A program made the translations under genes and the position numbers. This document shows, piece by piece, positions 6,184 through 15,034 of a stretch of 64,000 nucleotides of DNA. Positions within the stretch are counted from its first letter, which is position 1, and each line of letters starts with the position of its first letter. Source of the DNA: Enterococcus cecorum DSM 20682 = ATCC 43198 (GTDB lineage: Bacteria; Bacillota; Bacilli; Lactobacillales; Enterococcaceae); assembly GCF_000407565.1 (NCBI RefSeq), contig NZ_ASWI01000006.1:1-64000 (forward strand). Direction: 5' to 3'. The notes beneath the pieces were generated by a model. It saw nothing but the letters and a program-made list of their open reading frames with translations. It did no database searches and was not told where the DNA came from.

Positions 6184-8613
6184 GTGGAACAAGTAGTAAT
6201 CATTGACGCATTAAGAAGCCCGATTGGTAAATATCGAGGGATGTATAAAAATATTAGTGCCAAAAAATTAGCAGTAAATGTTGTAACTGAGTTATTTAAT
6301 CGCCACCCTAAAATAAAAGGTGCTGTCAATCAAGCCATTTTTGGACAAGTATTACAAGCAGGAAGTGGCCAAAATATTGCCCGGCAAATTGCTTTAGAAA
6401 GCGGCTTGTCACAAACTGTTCCGGCAATGACAGTAAATGAAGTTTGTGGTTCAGGTCTCAAAGCGTTGATTTTAGGGATGGAGCAGATTCAATTAGGAAA
6501 AGCCCAAGTTGTTTTAGCAGGTGGTTGTGAAAATATGACACGTGCGCCATATATTAGTGAATATGATAAACAAGCCGATAGCTACTCTACGCCACAGCCA
6601 GTGATGATTGTCGATGGTTTGACAGATGCATTAAGTGGCAAACACATGGGCTTAACCGCTGAAAATGTAGCAGAGAAATATCAAATCACCCGTCAAATGC
6701 AAGATACTTATGCTTTACGGTCTCATCAAAAGGCTGCCACGGCAAGGAGAAAGGGCTATTTTGAAAGTGAGATTGTCCCTGTAGAAGTTGAAGGTACAGT
6801 GATTACTTGTGATGAATCGGTGCGTCCAGATACTTCTTTGGATAAATTAGCTTCATTGAAAACTGTCTTTAAAGCAGATGGGACTGTAACTGCTGGAAAT
6901 GCCTCGCCGTTAAATGATGGGGCCAGCGCAGTACTTTTAGCAAGTGAAAGTTATGCAAAGGCGCATCAATTGCCTATCTTAGCAAAAATTAAGGCAACCA
7001 GTGAAGTAGGTATTGATCCACAATTTATGGGAATTTCTCCTATTGAAGCCATTCAACAGTTAATGAAACAAGTTGATTTAACCTTGGATGAGATTGATTT
7101 GTTTGAAATTAATGAAGCTTTTGCGGCCTCATCAATCGTCGTTAAAGAGCAACTACAGATTCCCGATGAAAAAATCAATATTGCCGGTGGAGCTATTAGT
7201 TTAGGTCATCCAATTGGTGCGAGTGGGGCTAGAATTGTCACTACTCTTGCGCATCAACTAAAAAGAACCAATAAACGCTATGGGATTGCCTCTTTGTGTA
7301 TTGGCGGTGGCTTAGGTTTAGCTATGTTAATTGAAAACTCTCAGGAACAGGCAAATAACGAAAAAAAAAAGTTTCAACAACTAACCATTGATCAACGTCA
7401 AGATTTCTTGCGTGAAAGTGGTCTAATTGATGAGACGGTCATTGCTCAATGGCAAAATCATAGTTTAGATGAAAAAGTAATGACGCATTTAATTGAAAAT
7501 GTTGTCACTGATTTTGCTTTGCCAGTAGGGATTGTCCCTGAATTTATTATGAATGAAAAAACTTATTATCTACCGTTTGCAACAGAAGAACCATCTGTTG
7601 TTGCAGCTTGTAGCTATGCAGCAAAAATGACTAAACAAACCGGGGGCTTTCAAGCAGAAGTTCAAAATCGTTTGGCGCAAGGACAAATTGTATTACAAAA
7701 TATTGCTGATGTTCAGGCGATTGCTAGGAAAGTAGAGGCGTTATTGCCAAAATTAAAAGAGGTGGCACAACAAGCTTATCCGTCTATTGTCAAAAGAGGC
7801 GGTGGTGTTGTGAAGCTTGCGACACGTACCTTTAATAGTGAAGCATTTTTATGTGTGGATGTTTGGATGGACACCAAAGAAGCTATGGGTGCCAATATGT
7901 TAAATACGGTATTGGAAGCAATGGCCACTGAATTAAGGCGTCAACTATCTGTGGATGTATTAATGGCCATTTTAACGAATTATACCCCTGATTCTTTAGT
8001 GACAGCAAAAGTGGCAGTTGATTTTAATCAATTAGATAAGTTGGGCAATGGGCGACAAGTAGCTCAAAGAATTGTTCAGGCGAGTCGTTATGCACAGCTT
8101 GATCCATTTCGTGCAGTCACTCATAACAAAGGCATTATGAATGGGATAGAAGCACTATGTTTGGCTCTTGGAAATGATACCCGCGCCTTATCTGCTAATA
8201 TTCATGCTTTTGCCAGTCAAGACGGTCAATACAAAAGCTTAAGTACTTGGGAAATTGTTGAGAATCAGTTGGTTGGTAAAATTCAACTACCATTGATGAT
8301 TGCTAGTGTAGGGGGGGCGACTCATGTATTACCTAAAGCGGCTAGTTTCCATCAATTATTGCAAAATAGCGATGCAAAAACATTATCGATGCTACTAGCG
8401 AGTGTGGGATTGGCCCAAAATTTGGCAGCCTTAAGAGCCTTAGTTAGCGAAGGAATTCAAAAAGGACATATGAAAATGCAGGCACGTAGTATAGCAATGA
8501 GTGTTGGTGCTAATGAACATGAAATAGCTAGTGTGGTTGAGGCATTATTGCAAACGACGATGAATCAAGAAAATGCCCGTCAAATCTTAACCCAAATAAG
8601 AAAAAGTAAGTAA
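6184..8613 (+). CDS. mvaE: Bifunctional acetyl-CoA acetyltransferase / HMG-CoA reductase
   Basis: 809 aa fusion typical of enterococci. Residues 1 to about 385 are a thiolase (Cys88 in NEVCGSG, NEAFAAS, GHPIGASGARI, CIGGGLGLAM) making acetoacetyl-CoA. Residues from about 405 on are a class II HMG-CoA reductase (ATEEPSVVAA, THNKGIMNGIEA, GNDTRA, GGATHVLPKA, catalytic His in QKGHMKMQARS) making mevalonate. The start is GTG at 6184, seven bases after GGAGG; an ATG two bases earlier is out of frame and stops at once. It lies divergent to mvaS, so one intergenic region serves the first three mevalonate steps. Confidence 0.95.
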   Translation: MEQVVIIDALRSPIGKYRGMYKNISAKKLAVNVVTELFNRHPKIKGAVNQAIFGQVLQAGSGQNIARQIALESGLSQTVPAMTVNEVCGSGLKALILGMEQIQLGKAQVVLAGGCENMTRAPYISEYDKQADSYSTPQPVMIVDGLTDALSGKHMGLTAENVAEKYQITRQMQDTYALRSHQKAATARRKGYFESEIVPVEVEGTVITCDESVRPDTSLDKLASLKTVFKADGTVTAGNASPLNDGASAVLLASESYAKAHQLPILAKIKATSEVGIDPQFMGISPIEAIQQLMKQVDLTLDEIDLFEINEAFAASSIVVKEQLQIPDEKINIAGGAISLGHPIGASGARIVTTLAHQLKRTNKRYGIASLCIGGGLGLAMLIENSQEQANNEKKKFQQLTIDQRQDFLRESGLIDETVIAQWQNHSLDEKVMTHLIENVVTDFALPVGIVPEFIMNEKTYYLPFATEEPSVVAACSYAAKMTKQTGGFQAEVQNRLAQGQIVLQNIADVQAIARKVEALLPKLKEVAQQAYPSIVKRGGGVVKLATRTFNSEAFLCVDVWMDTKEAMGANMLNTVLEAMATELRRQLSVDVLMAILTNYTPDSLVTAKVAVDFNQLDKLGNGRQVAQRIVQASRYAQLDPFRAVTHNKGIMNGIEALCLALGNDTRALSANIHAFASQDGQYKSLSTWEIVENQLVGKIQLPLMIASVGGATHVLPKAASFHQLLQNSDAKTLSMLLASVGLAQNLAALRALVSEGIQKGHMKMQARSIAMSVGANEHEIASVVEALLQTTMNQENARQILTQIRKSK

Positions 8614-8655
8614 AAAAACGAGTGAAATCAGCTTTTGTGGATTTCACTCGTTTTT
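8612..8655. terminator. Bidirectional terminator between mvaE and the next gene
   Basis: A 12-bp perfect stem (ACGAGTGAAATC with GATTTCACTCGT) is flanked by A and T runs, so it can stop both mvaE and the convergent minus-strand gene. Confidence 0.9.
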
Positions 8656-8662
8656 ATGATGA

Positions 8663-9370
8663 TTATCGATTTTCAAGTGGTGTGTTCGCAAAGTCTTCAA
8701 TAACAGGAATGACTTCAAGTTTTAATTTGTATTTACGCTCTAAAGCTGATTCAATAGTGAATTGTCCGACTTGTGAAGTTGAAATCGTTGCTAATAGACG
8801 TTCGTTCGCAGCTTGTTCAATCACTTGAATTTCATCTGCTAATTTTTTGACAGTAAATTTTGGAAAAGCAGTGATTTTTTCAACAAATTCATCGTAACCA
8901 CTGTGAGCCGCTTTTTCTTTTTCATCAGTAGTATCAGTTGTTGGTGCTACTTCAGCTATTTTTTCTTCTTTTACTTCTTCTTGCACTGGTGTTACTTCTT
9001 GGGCTACTTCAGTTGATGCTTGTTGATTTTCTGTATTTGGACGTTTTGGTGCTTGATACCAATATGTAACGATTTCTTCTACTAAATTTGAACTAAATTG
9101 CTCAAATAAGCCTGGTTCTTCATTTTGAATACGTTTAATGATGGTGTCAAACGTTTTATCAAGCGGCACAGTCAATAATTTATCCTTTGTTGTTTGGCCA
9201 AGAAATTCGATAAAAAGTTCGTTTTTCCGATTTTTATAAGTGTACACTTTAATCGGCATTTGATATTGGTTTAATGCTTTATTTTCTAATTCACGGAATA
9301 ATCGATTTTTGGCTTGTTCCATTGATGGTCGAAAATTTTTCAGTAATTTTTTTAAGTTTTTCTTTTTCAT
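8663..9370 (-). CDS. Uncharacterised soluble protein with acidic linker
   Basis: 235 aa. The start ATG at 9370 follows AAAGGAG; an upstream TTG in frame lies before that site and was rejected. The N-terminus is basic (MKKKNLKKLLKNF). The middle (about residues 112-155) is a low-complexity Glu/Val/Thr-rich stretch, probably disordered. The C-terminal about 70 residues look like a compact alpha/beta domain. No signal peptide or membrane helix is visible, and I do not recognise the family. It is downstream of another unknown gene (29-base gap) on the same strand, probably one transcript, divergent from the YejK-like gene. Confidence 0.6.
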   Translation of the reverse strand: MKKKNLKKLLKNFRPSMEQAKNRLFRELENKALNQYQMPIKVYTYKNRKNELFIEFLGQTTKDKLLTVPLDKTFDTIIKRIQNEEPGLFEQFSSNLVEEIVTYWYQAPKRPNTENQQASTEVAQEVTPVQEEVKEEKIAEVAPTTDTTDEKEKAAHSGYDEFVEKITAFPKFTVKKLADEIQVIEQAANERLLATISTSQVGQFTIESALERKYKLKLEVIPVIEDFANTPLENR

Positions 9371-9399
9371 AAAAACTCCTTTCAATCGTTCATAAATAA

Positions 9400-9684
9400 T
9401 TATTCATCAGACAAAGATGTTTGGTTAGATGTTTCAATCGTTAAATCAGAAAATTTAGGAATAATAGCATAGCAATCCATCTCTTTTTGGTATGCTACAG
9501 CCATGTTTTCCCAAGTGAATAATTCATACTTTCCTAAGCGTTGATTTAATTCATTGATAAATTGTTGCTTGGAATAGTTTCTAGCAGGAAAATGTTGAAT
9601 TTTTTCAGGATAAATCAAAAAGACAAAATCAGCTGAGAAGGCTTTTTTGATATATTCTGGTAATTCTTCAAGTCTTGTATACAT
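9400..9684 (-). CDS. Small uncharacterised protein
   Basis: 94 aa from the ATG at 9684, which has an AGTGG-type ribosome site. A GTG 21 bases upstream is in frame but unsupported. The sequence is MYTRLEELPEYIKKAF onward, soluble, with aromatic residues spread through it and an acidic C-terminus. The family is not recognised. It is the first gene of a likely two-gene minus-strand unit with the 8663 gene. An overlapping longer frame (9615-9830) looks like a shadow. Confidence 0.55.
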   Translation of the reverse strand: MYTRLEELPEYIKKAFSADFVFLIYPEKIQHFPARNYSKQQFINELNQRLGKYELFTWENMAVAYQKEMDCYAIIPKFSDLTIETSNQTSLSDE

Positions 9685-9883
9685 GGACCATCCACTTCTT
9701 TCCACAAAAAATAAAGCACATCACACAATAGTTTATCAATAAATAGGTAAAAAGACAAATATTTTCTTTGACTTTTCATTGCAGTCTCTCTTTTTAAAAC
9801 TTCATTAAGTCTGTGGATTTTTCTTTTCAAGCAATGAATTTTTAGGTAAACTAGTTAAATGATAAAAAAGAAAGGTTAAACAA

Positions 9884-10885
9884 ATGGATATTTATTTAAA
9901 AGAAGCATATTTACATATTGCCGATCGTCAGGCGGGAGATCCAGTGTTATCGGAGTTACCCCTAGATTTAAGTAAAGATTATTTACGTGAATATATTGAA
10001 AAGAAAATCGCAAAAATGTATTCTCCGCAATCTAAAGCTGGTCAGATTGATTTAGCTAGTGACATCGGGAAAATTCTAACACAACAAACGGAACTAAAAA
10101 TGATGAGTCAGCAATTAGTTAATCTCTGGTATCAAAGCTATCAGCAAAGCACGGATGCCCCGTCTTGTGATATTATCGTAGCTAAATATGAGTTAGATAC
10201 GATACCTTATTTAGCTTTTTTGAAATTGAATTATTCACAAGGGTATACGCATTTTCTAGATCAAACAGAAGAAGGTTTATACAATCAATTTATTTTGCAC
10301 CAAGCGATTTTGCCAAATAAAACGCAAAAAGTTGATGAAGGCGTCATTATAAATTTGCTGAGCTTTGATTTTCAATTATTAGAGAAACGCTATCAGTTTT
10401 CAGGTGAGAAAAAAGCGTATTTCTCTACTGAATTTATTGCTCAAGTACCAAGCCTTTCTTTGGAGGAAAATGTCAAAGCAATCAAAAAAGTAGCTAGTAA
10501 AATCGGCAGTGAGTTTGCGGATGATGATTATCAAGTTGTGGCAAAGGTCAAACAAGCAATCGTTGAATCCATTGATCAAAATGGCTATATTGAACCAAAA
10601 GAAATTGCTGAATCTGTGTTTAAAGAAAACATTACTGCGCAGTTAGCCTTTCAAGAAAAGGTTGCTGAAAAAGGAGTTAGTGCCACTGCGCCTTTAATTG
10701 CTAATGTCAAAGAGGTCAGTGAAAAGAAATACAATAAACAAAAGCTAAAACTATCAAACGGTATTGAAATGATTATTCCAATGGATGTTTATCAAGATCC
10801 TAATTTATTGGAGTTTGTCAATCAGCCAGATGGCACGATTTCAGTGATGATTAAAAATGTAGAAGATATATCAACAAAATTATAG
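9884..10885 (+). CDS. Nucleoid-associated protein, NdpA/YejK family
   Basis: 333 aa, about the size of the 37-kDa nucleoid-associated proteins (PF04245). Family-like features are the N-terminal segment on residues near an LTQQTELKMMSQQLVNLWYQS helix and the C-terminal KLKLSNGIEMIIPMDVYQD block, typical of the end of the domain. The ribosome site AGAAAGG precedes the ATG. The role in Gram-positive cocci is not settled; DNA binding is inferred from the family only. It is followed by the muramidase gene after a 37-base gap. Confidence 0.75.
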   Translation: MDIYLKEAYLHIADRQAGDPVLSELPLDLSKDYLREYIEKKIAKMYSPQSKAGQIDLASDIGKILTQQTELKMMSQQLVNLWYQSYQQSTDAPSCDIIVAKYELDTIPYLAFLKLNYSQGYTHFLDQTEEGLYNQFILHQAILPNKTQKVDEGVIINLLSFDFQLLEKRYQFSGEKKAYFSTEFIAQVPSLSLEENVKAIKKVASKIGSEFADDDYQVVAKVKQAIVESIDQNGYIEPKEIAESVFKENITAQLAFQEKVAEKGVSATAPLIANVKEVSEKKYNKQKLKLSNGIEMIIPMDVYQDPNLLEFVNQPDGTISVMIKNVEDISTKL

Positions 10886-10922
10886 TTGTATTTGGGAAAT
10901 AAAAGAAGCGAGCAATTATACG

Positions 10923-11552
10923 ATGAAAAAAATAGTTAAAAAGTTCATGCTGCTTGTGCTTGTATCTTTCATTTTTTTAGGGGGATTTATTATTTATCAA
11001 CGCGTACAAGTGATTAAGCATGTGCGCACTTATCAAGGACTTGTCGCAAAAATTACCAAAGAAGCAGGCATTGAAAAATATCAATCGACCATTTTAGCGA
11101 TAATGATGACTGAAAGTAAAGGAACTGGTCAGGATGTGATGCAAAGTTCTGAAAGTCTCACAAAACAAGTCGGACAATTAAAAAATCAGGAGCAAAGTAT
11201 TAAACAAGGGACCAAGCATTTCAAAGAATTATTAGATTATGCGCAAGTTCGTGGCTGTGATTATTCTACGGTACTTCAGGCATATAATTATGGGATGGAT
11301 TATATTGACTATGTGGCCAATCACGGCAAGCACCATACGCAAGAATTGGCAGAAAAATATTCAAAAGAGGTTTTGGCGCCAGCGTTAGGAAATACTGAGG
11401 GAAAACGTTATCGATATCTTCATATTTTTTCAATTTTTCACAATGGGGGGTATCTCTATCATAACGGTGGGAACTACTATTATGCCAAAATCGTCAAGTG
11501 GAACCAATATCAATATGAAAGTTATGAAAAAATAATTCATTTAATTGAGTGA
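10923..11552 (+). CDS. Membrane-anchored lysozyme-like muramidase
   Basis: 209 aa. One N-terminal signal-anchor helix (about residues 7-25) is followed by an extracellular lysozyme-like domain (Lysozyme_like, the domain of CwlT). The likely catalytic Glu is in IMMTESKGTG. Other family marks are the repeated-turn region QVGQLKNQEQSIKQG and VLQAYNYGMDYIDYV. It should cut glycan strands near the membrane. It has no NlpC/P60 domain, so it is the short single-domain type. Confidence 0.8.
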   Translation: MKKIVKKFMLLVLVSFIFLGGFIIYQRVQVIKHVRTYQGLVAKITKEAGIEKYQSTILAIMMTESKGTGQDVMQSSESLTKQVGQLKNQEQSIKQGTKHFKELLDYAQVRGCDYSTVLQAYNYGMDYIDYVANHGKHHTQELAEKYSKEVLAPALGNTEGKRYRYLHIFSIFHNGGYLYHNGGNYYYAKIVKWNQYQYESYEKIIHLIE

Positions 11553-11557
11553 ATTGC

Positions 11558-11586
11558 TTGAAAAATAGCAAAAACGCGCTTATAAT
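11558..11586 (+). promoter_or_regulatory. Promoter of dnaG-rpoD
   Basis: TTGAAA (11558-11563), a 17-base spacer and a perfect TATAAT (11581-11586). It starts only a few bases after the muramidase stop and implies a leader of about 260 nt before dnaG. Confidence 0.85.
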
Positions 11587-11592
11587 GAATAG

Positions 11593-11854
11593 CATGGTAT
11601 ATTGTCTAGATTTTGAAAATGAAATCATATAAAAGTGACACCAACTTGTCTAAGATGACAAATTCGCGTCCTAGTACAAATTTGAGAAAAATTTCGTCTA
11701 GGGCGTGATTTTTATGAGATTTATATTCTAGGTTAATGAAAATTCATGATAGGTTTAGCGCATTTTTTATCATTTATTCGTACATATTTGGCGTATTTCC
11801 TTCTCGTGAGACCTAATCATTAGCAATCTACAAATAATGATTGAAGGTGACGAA
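11593..11854 (+). other. Long structured 5' leader of dnaG-rpoD
   Basis: There is no convincing ORF. Two hairpins are visible: TTGTC with GACAA (about 11647-11659), and a bigger one with CCTAG/CTAGG plus AAATTT/AAATTT (11670-11702). The second is followed after a few bases by five T (11709-11713). It could be a weak internal terminator or attenuator. The rest to 11854 is AT-rich and unassigned. Confidence 0.5.
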
Positions 11855-13705
11855 ATGGCAAGAATACCACAGCAAGTTATCGATGAAATTCGTGAAAAAA
11901 CGGATATTGTAAACATTATTGGGCAGTATGTTCAGTTGAAAAAGTCCGGGAAAAACTACACAGGATTATGTCCTTTTCATGAAGAGCGCACACCTTCTTT
12001 TTCTGTAGCAAGTGACCGTCAATTTTATCACTGTTTTGGCTGTGGACGTGGCGGTAATGTTTTTAACTTTATTCAAGAATTAGAAGGACTTAGTTTTCAA
12101 GAGGCGGTTGTAAGGGTAGCTGAAATGGAAGGAATTCCGTTAAGTAGCCAGTATATGACTGCATCAAAGCAAGTCGGTCATAATAAAAATGATTCCTTAT
12201 ATCAAATGAACCAACAAGCTTGCGAAGTCTATCAACATATTTTGAAAAATACCCAAATTGGCCAAGCAGCTCGAAATTATCTAGAAAAAAGGCAGTTGGA
12301 TAGTGAATTATTAGAAGAATTTCAAATTGGATTTGCTCCAGATCGTCGAGATTTCTTGGTTAAAGTTTTTGAGCAAAGAGGTTATACCAAAGAGCAGATG
12401 GCCGCTTCAGGTCTTTTTGTACAGCTTGAAAACGGTAACTTTATGGATCGTTTTTATTCGCGCGTCATGTTTCCAATTCAAGATGAACATGGCCGAATCA
12501 TTGCTTTTTCTGGCCGCTATTTACCAACAGATAATGAGGCCGATGATAAGCGTCAACCTAAGTATTTGAATAGTCCTGAAGGCGAGATATTTAATAAGCG
12601 TGAAGTGCTATTTAATTTACATCGAGCAAAGGGTACCATGCGTAAAAATCAGGAAGCCTATTTATTTGAAGGCTTTATGGATGTGATTGCAGCGTATAAA
12701 AGTGGCATTCCCAATGGTTTGGCATCAATGGGTACTAGTTTAACTGAACAACAAATTCGACGTATTGATAAATTAGTCCATCAGGTCGTTCTTTGCTATG
12801 ATGGCGATCAGGCTGGGCAACATGCGATTTATCGTGCCGTTTCTCTGTTTGAAGAACAAAGTCAGTTAAAAATGTCGATTGTCAGCCTACCTGAACGTTT
12901 GGACCCAGATGAGTACGTCAAAAAATATGGAGCGGAATCTTTTGTACAATTAGCGCAACATTCACGGCAATCAGTTTTTCAATTCATGAGACAATACAAA
13001 AGAACTGGCCGGAATTTAGAAAATGATCAAGAGCAAATTACCTATTTAAATGAATTGTTAATTGAGTTGAAAAAAGTCGATTCGGTGATTGAACAGGATA
13101 AATATTTAAATCAGTTAGCACTCGAATTTAATGTTAGTCGCGATGCCTTACAGCAACAACTGTCTCAGATTCAATTACCTAGCCCTGTTGCAACGGTACA
13201 GTATGATTTACCAGTCGAACCTGACGCATCCGTTGCGCAAGTGCCAAAGATTTCGGTTCAAGTAGTTGTGAAAAAAACACAATTACAAAAAGCACAAGAA
13301 CTCTTGCTTTACCGACTGTTCAATGATCCTAGTCTAAATAAACGTTTAAAAGCCGATGAAGTATTTTTTATTGATGAGATTTATCAAGAAATATATGTCT
13401 TATTTGATAGTATTCTTGAGGGTCAGGGTTCTTTTACCATCCAACAATTTTTGGATGTCTTACAGGAAAATCATTTGCGCGGAAAAGTTGTTGAAATTGC
13501 CAGTATGAATGTTCCTAAAGAGATGAGTGACCAAGAATGGCATGATGTTATCACACTAATTAAGGAACATCGCATTCAAGAACTACTGATTACCAAGAAA
13601 AATGAACAGCAATTAGCTAGACAACAGCATCAAACAGATTTAGAATTAAAGTTAGCTGTTGAGATTATTCAATTAACGAAACAATTGAAACAAATGAGTC
13701 AATAG
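11855..13705 (+). CDS. dnaG: DNA primase
   Basis: 616 aa. It makes RNA primers at the replication fork together with the DnaB helicase. N-terminal CHC2 zinc finger (CPFHEERTPSF, HCFGCGRGG), catalytic TOPRIM core (EGFMDVIAAYKSG, CYDGDQAG), and a C-terminal helicase-interaction region. The start is the ATG at 11855 behind GAAGGTGA; an in-frame ATG 18 bases earlier precedes that site. It sits directly upstream of rpoD, the classical macromolecular-synthesis arrangement without rpsU. Confidence 0.95.
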   Translation: MARIPQQVIDEIREKTDIVNIIGQYVQLKKSGKNYTGLCPFHEERTPSFSVASDRQFYHCFGCGRGGNVFNFIQELEGLSFQEAVVRVAEMEGIPLSSQYMTASKQVGHNKNDSLYQMNQQACEVYQHILKNTQIGQAARNYLEKRQLDSELLEEFQIGFAPDRRDFLVKVFEQRGYTKEQMAASGLFVQLENGNFMDRFYSRVMFPIQDEHGRIIAFSGRYLPTDNEADDKRQPKYLNSPEGEIFNKREVLFNLHRAKGTMRKNQEAYLFEGFMDVIAAYKSGIPNGLASMGTSLTEQQIRRIDKLVHQVVLCYDGDQAGQHAIYRAVSLFEEQSQLKMSIVSLPERLDPDEYVKKYGAESFVQLAQHSRQSVFQFMRQYKRTGRNLENDQEQITYLNELLIELKKVDSVIEQDKYLNQLALEFNVSRDALQQQLSQIQLPSPVATVQYDLPVEPDASVAQVPKISVQVVVKKTQLQKAQELLLYRLFNDPSLNKRLKADEVFFIDEIYQEIYVLFDSILEGQGSFTIQQFLDVLQENHLRGKVVEIASMNVPKEMSDQEWHDVITLIKEHRIQELLITKKNEQQLARQQHQTDLELKLAVEIIQLTKQLKQMSQ

Positions 13706-13723
13706 ATGAAAGGGGACTTCTCA

Positions 13724-14836
13724 ATGTCTGAAAAACCACAAAAATCATATGAACAAGCCGTTGACCAATTTATTCGTGAAAATCGCTATAAAGGTCAAGT
13801 TTTGTATGATGACTTATCAAATCAATTAGTCGTACCTTATTCTTTAGATGCTGATGCGATGGATCAATTAATTCAAAAAGTGGAAGACTCTGGAATAAGT
13901 GTAGTCGATGAAAATGGCGAACCATCTATTCACTCACTAAAAAGCAATCAAAAACATGCAGAAGAAGAGAAAGTAGATGACCGTGATTTATCTGCACCTA
14001 CAGGAGTAAAAATTAATGACCCTGTAAGAATGTATTTAAAGGAAATTGGTCGTGTACCATTATTAACAGCAGATGAAGAAGTTTCCTTAGCCTTAAAGAT
14101 TGAACAAGGAGATCAAGAAGCAAAACAACGTCTAGCTGAAGCCAATTTACGATTAGTAGTAAGTATTGCTAAACGCTATGTTGGGCGTGGTATGCAGTTT
14201 CTTGATTTAATTCAAGAAGGAAATATGGGCTTAATGAAGGCCGTTGAAAAATTTGATTACCGTAAAGGATTCAAATTTTCTACCTATGCTACTTGGTGGA
14301 TTCGTCAGGCAATTACGCGCGCGATTGCTGACCAAGCGAGAACCATCCGTATTCCAGTGCATATGGTTGAAACAATTAATAAATTAATTCGTATCCAACG
14401 TCAATTGTTACAAGAATTAGGTAAAGAACCTACGCCAGAACAAATTGCCGAAAAAATGGAAATGCCAACAGAAAAAGTACGTGAAATTCTAAAAATTGCG
14501 CAAGAGCCAGTCTCATTGGAAACGCCAATTGGTGAAGAAGATGACTCGCATTTAGGTGACTTTATTGAAGACCAAGAAGCCACTTCACCAGCTGAACACG
14601 CGGCTTATGAACTCTTAAAAGAGCAATTAGAAGATGTACTTGATACGTTGACTGATCGTGAAGAAAATGTCTTACGTTTGCGCTTTGGTATTGATGATGG
14701 GCGTACACGTACCCTAGAAGAAGTAGGAAAAGTATTTGGGGTAACGCGCGAACGAATTCGTCAAATTGAAGCAAAAGCCTTACGTAAATTACGCCATCCT
14801 TCACGTTCAAAACAATTGAAAGATTTCTTAGAATAA
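13724..14836 (+). CDS. rpoD: Primary sigma factor (sigma A/70)
   Basis: 370 aa housekeeping sigma factor. A short region 1.1 is followed by a region 1.2 starting near [12 protein letters not shown], region 2 ([20 protein letters not shown]), region 3 ([11 protein letters not shown]) and region 4.2 with the helix-turn-helix [20 protein letters not shown]. The start at 13724 follows AAAGGGGA; 18 bases separate it from the dnaG stop, so the two are cotranscribed. The many TTGACA/TATAAT-like promoters in this window fit its specificity. Confidence 0.97.
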   Translation: MSEKPQKSYEQAVDQFIRENRYKGQVLYDDLSNQLVVPYSLDADAMDQLIQKVEDSGISVVDENGEPSIHSLKSNQKHAEEEKVDDRDLSAPTGVKINDPVRMYLKEIGRVPLLTADEEVSLALKIEQGDQEAKQRLAEANLRLVVSIAKRYVGRGMQFLDLIQEGNMGLMKAVEKFDYRKGFKFSTYATWWIRQAITRAIADQARTIRIPVHMVETINKLIRIQRQLLQELGKEPTPEQIAEKMEMPTEKVREILKIAQEPVSLETPIGEEDDSHLGDFIEDQEATSPAEHAAYELLKEQLEDVLDTLTDREENVLRLRFGIDDGRTRTLEEVGKVFGVTRERIRQIEAKALRKLRHPSRSKQLKDFLE

Positions 14837-14841
14837 TATTT

Positions 14842-14884
14842 AAGGACTTACCAATTCCCTTATTGTTGGAAGGTAAGTCCTTTT
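14842..14884 (+). terminator. Terminator of dnaG-rpoD
   Basis: AAGGACTTACC pairs with GGTAAGTCCTT and is followed by T residues, just past the rpoD stop codon. Confidence 0.85.
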
Positions 14885-15034
14885 GATTTGACGCATTTTT
14901 AATCAATTTGAAATATAATTTTTTATAAAATGCATTGGTTTTTACTTATAAGTTGTGATAAATTAAAGAGTGAAAGTTTAAAAAAAGTATCATTTTGAAC
15001 TAATAAATGATTTTATAAATAAGGAGCGATTTTT

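Noticed and set aside
9615-9830. 71-codon minus-strand frame overlapping the 9400-9684 gene
   Set aside because: No good ribosome site, overlaps a better-supported gene, and the composition looks like a shadow frame.
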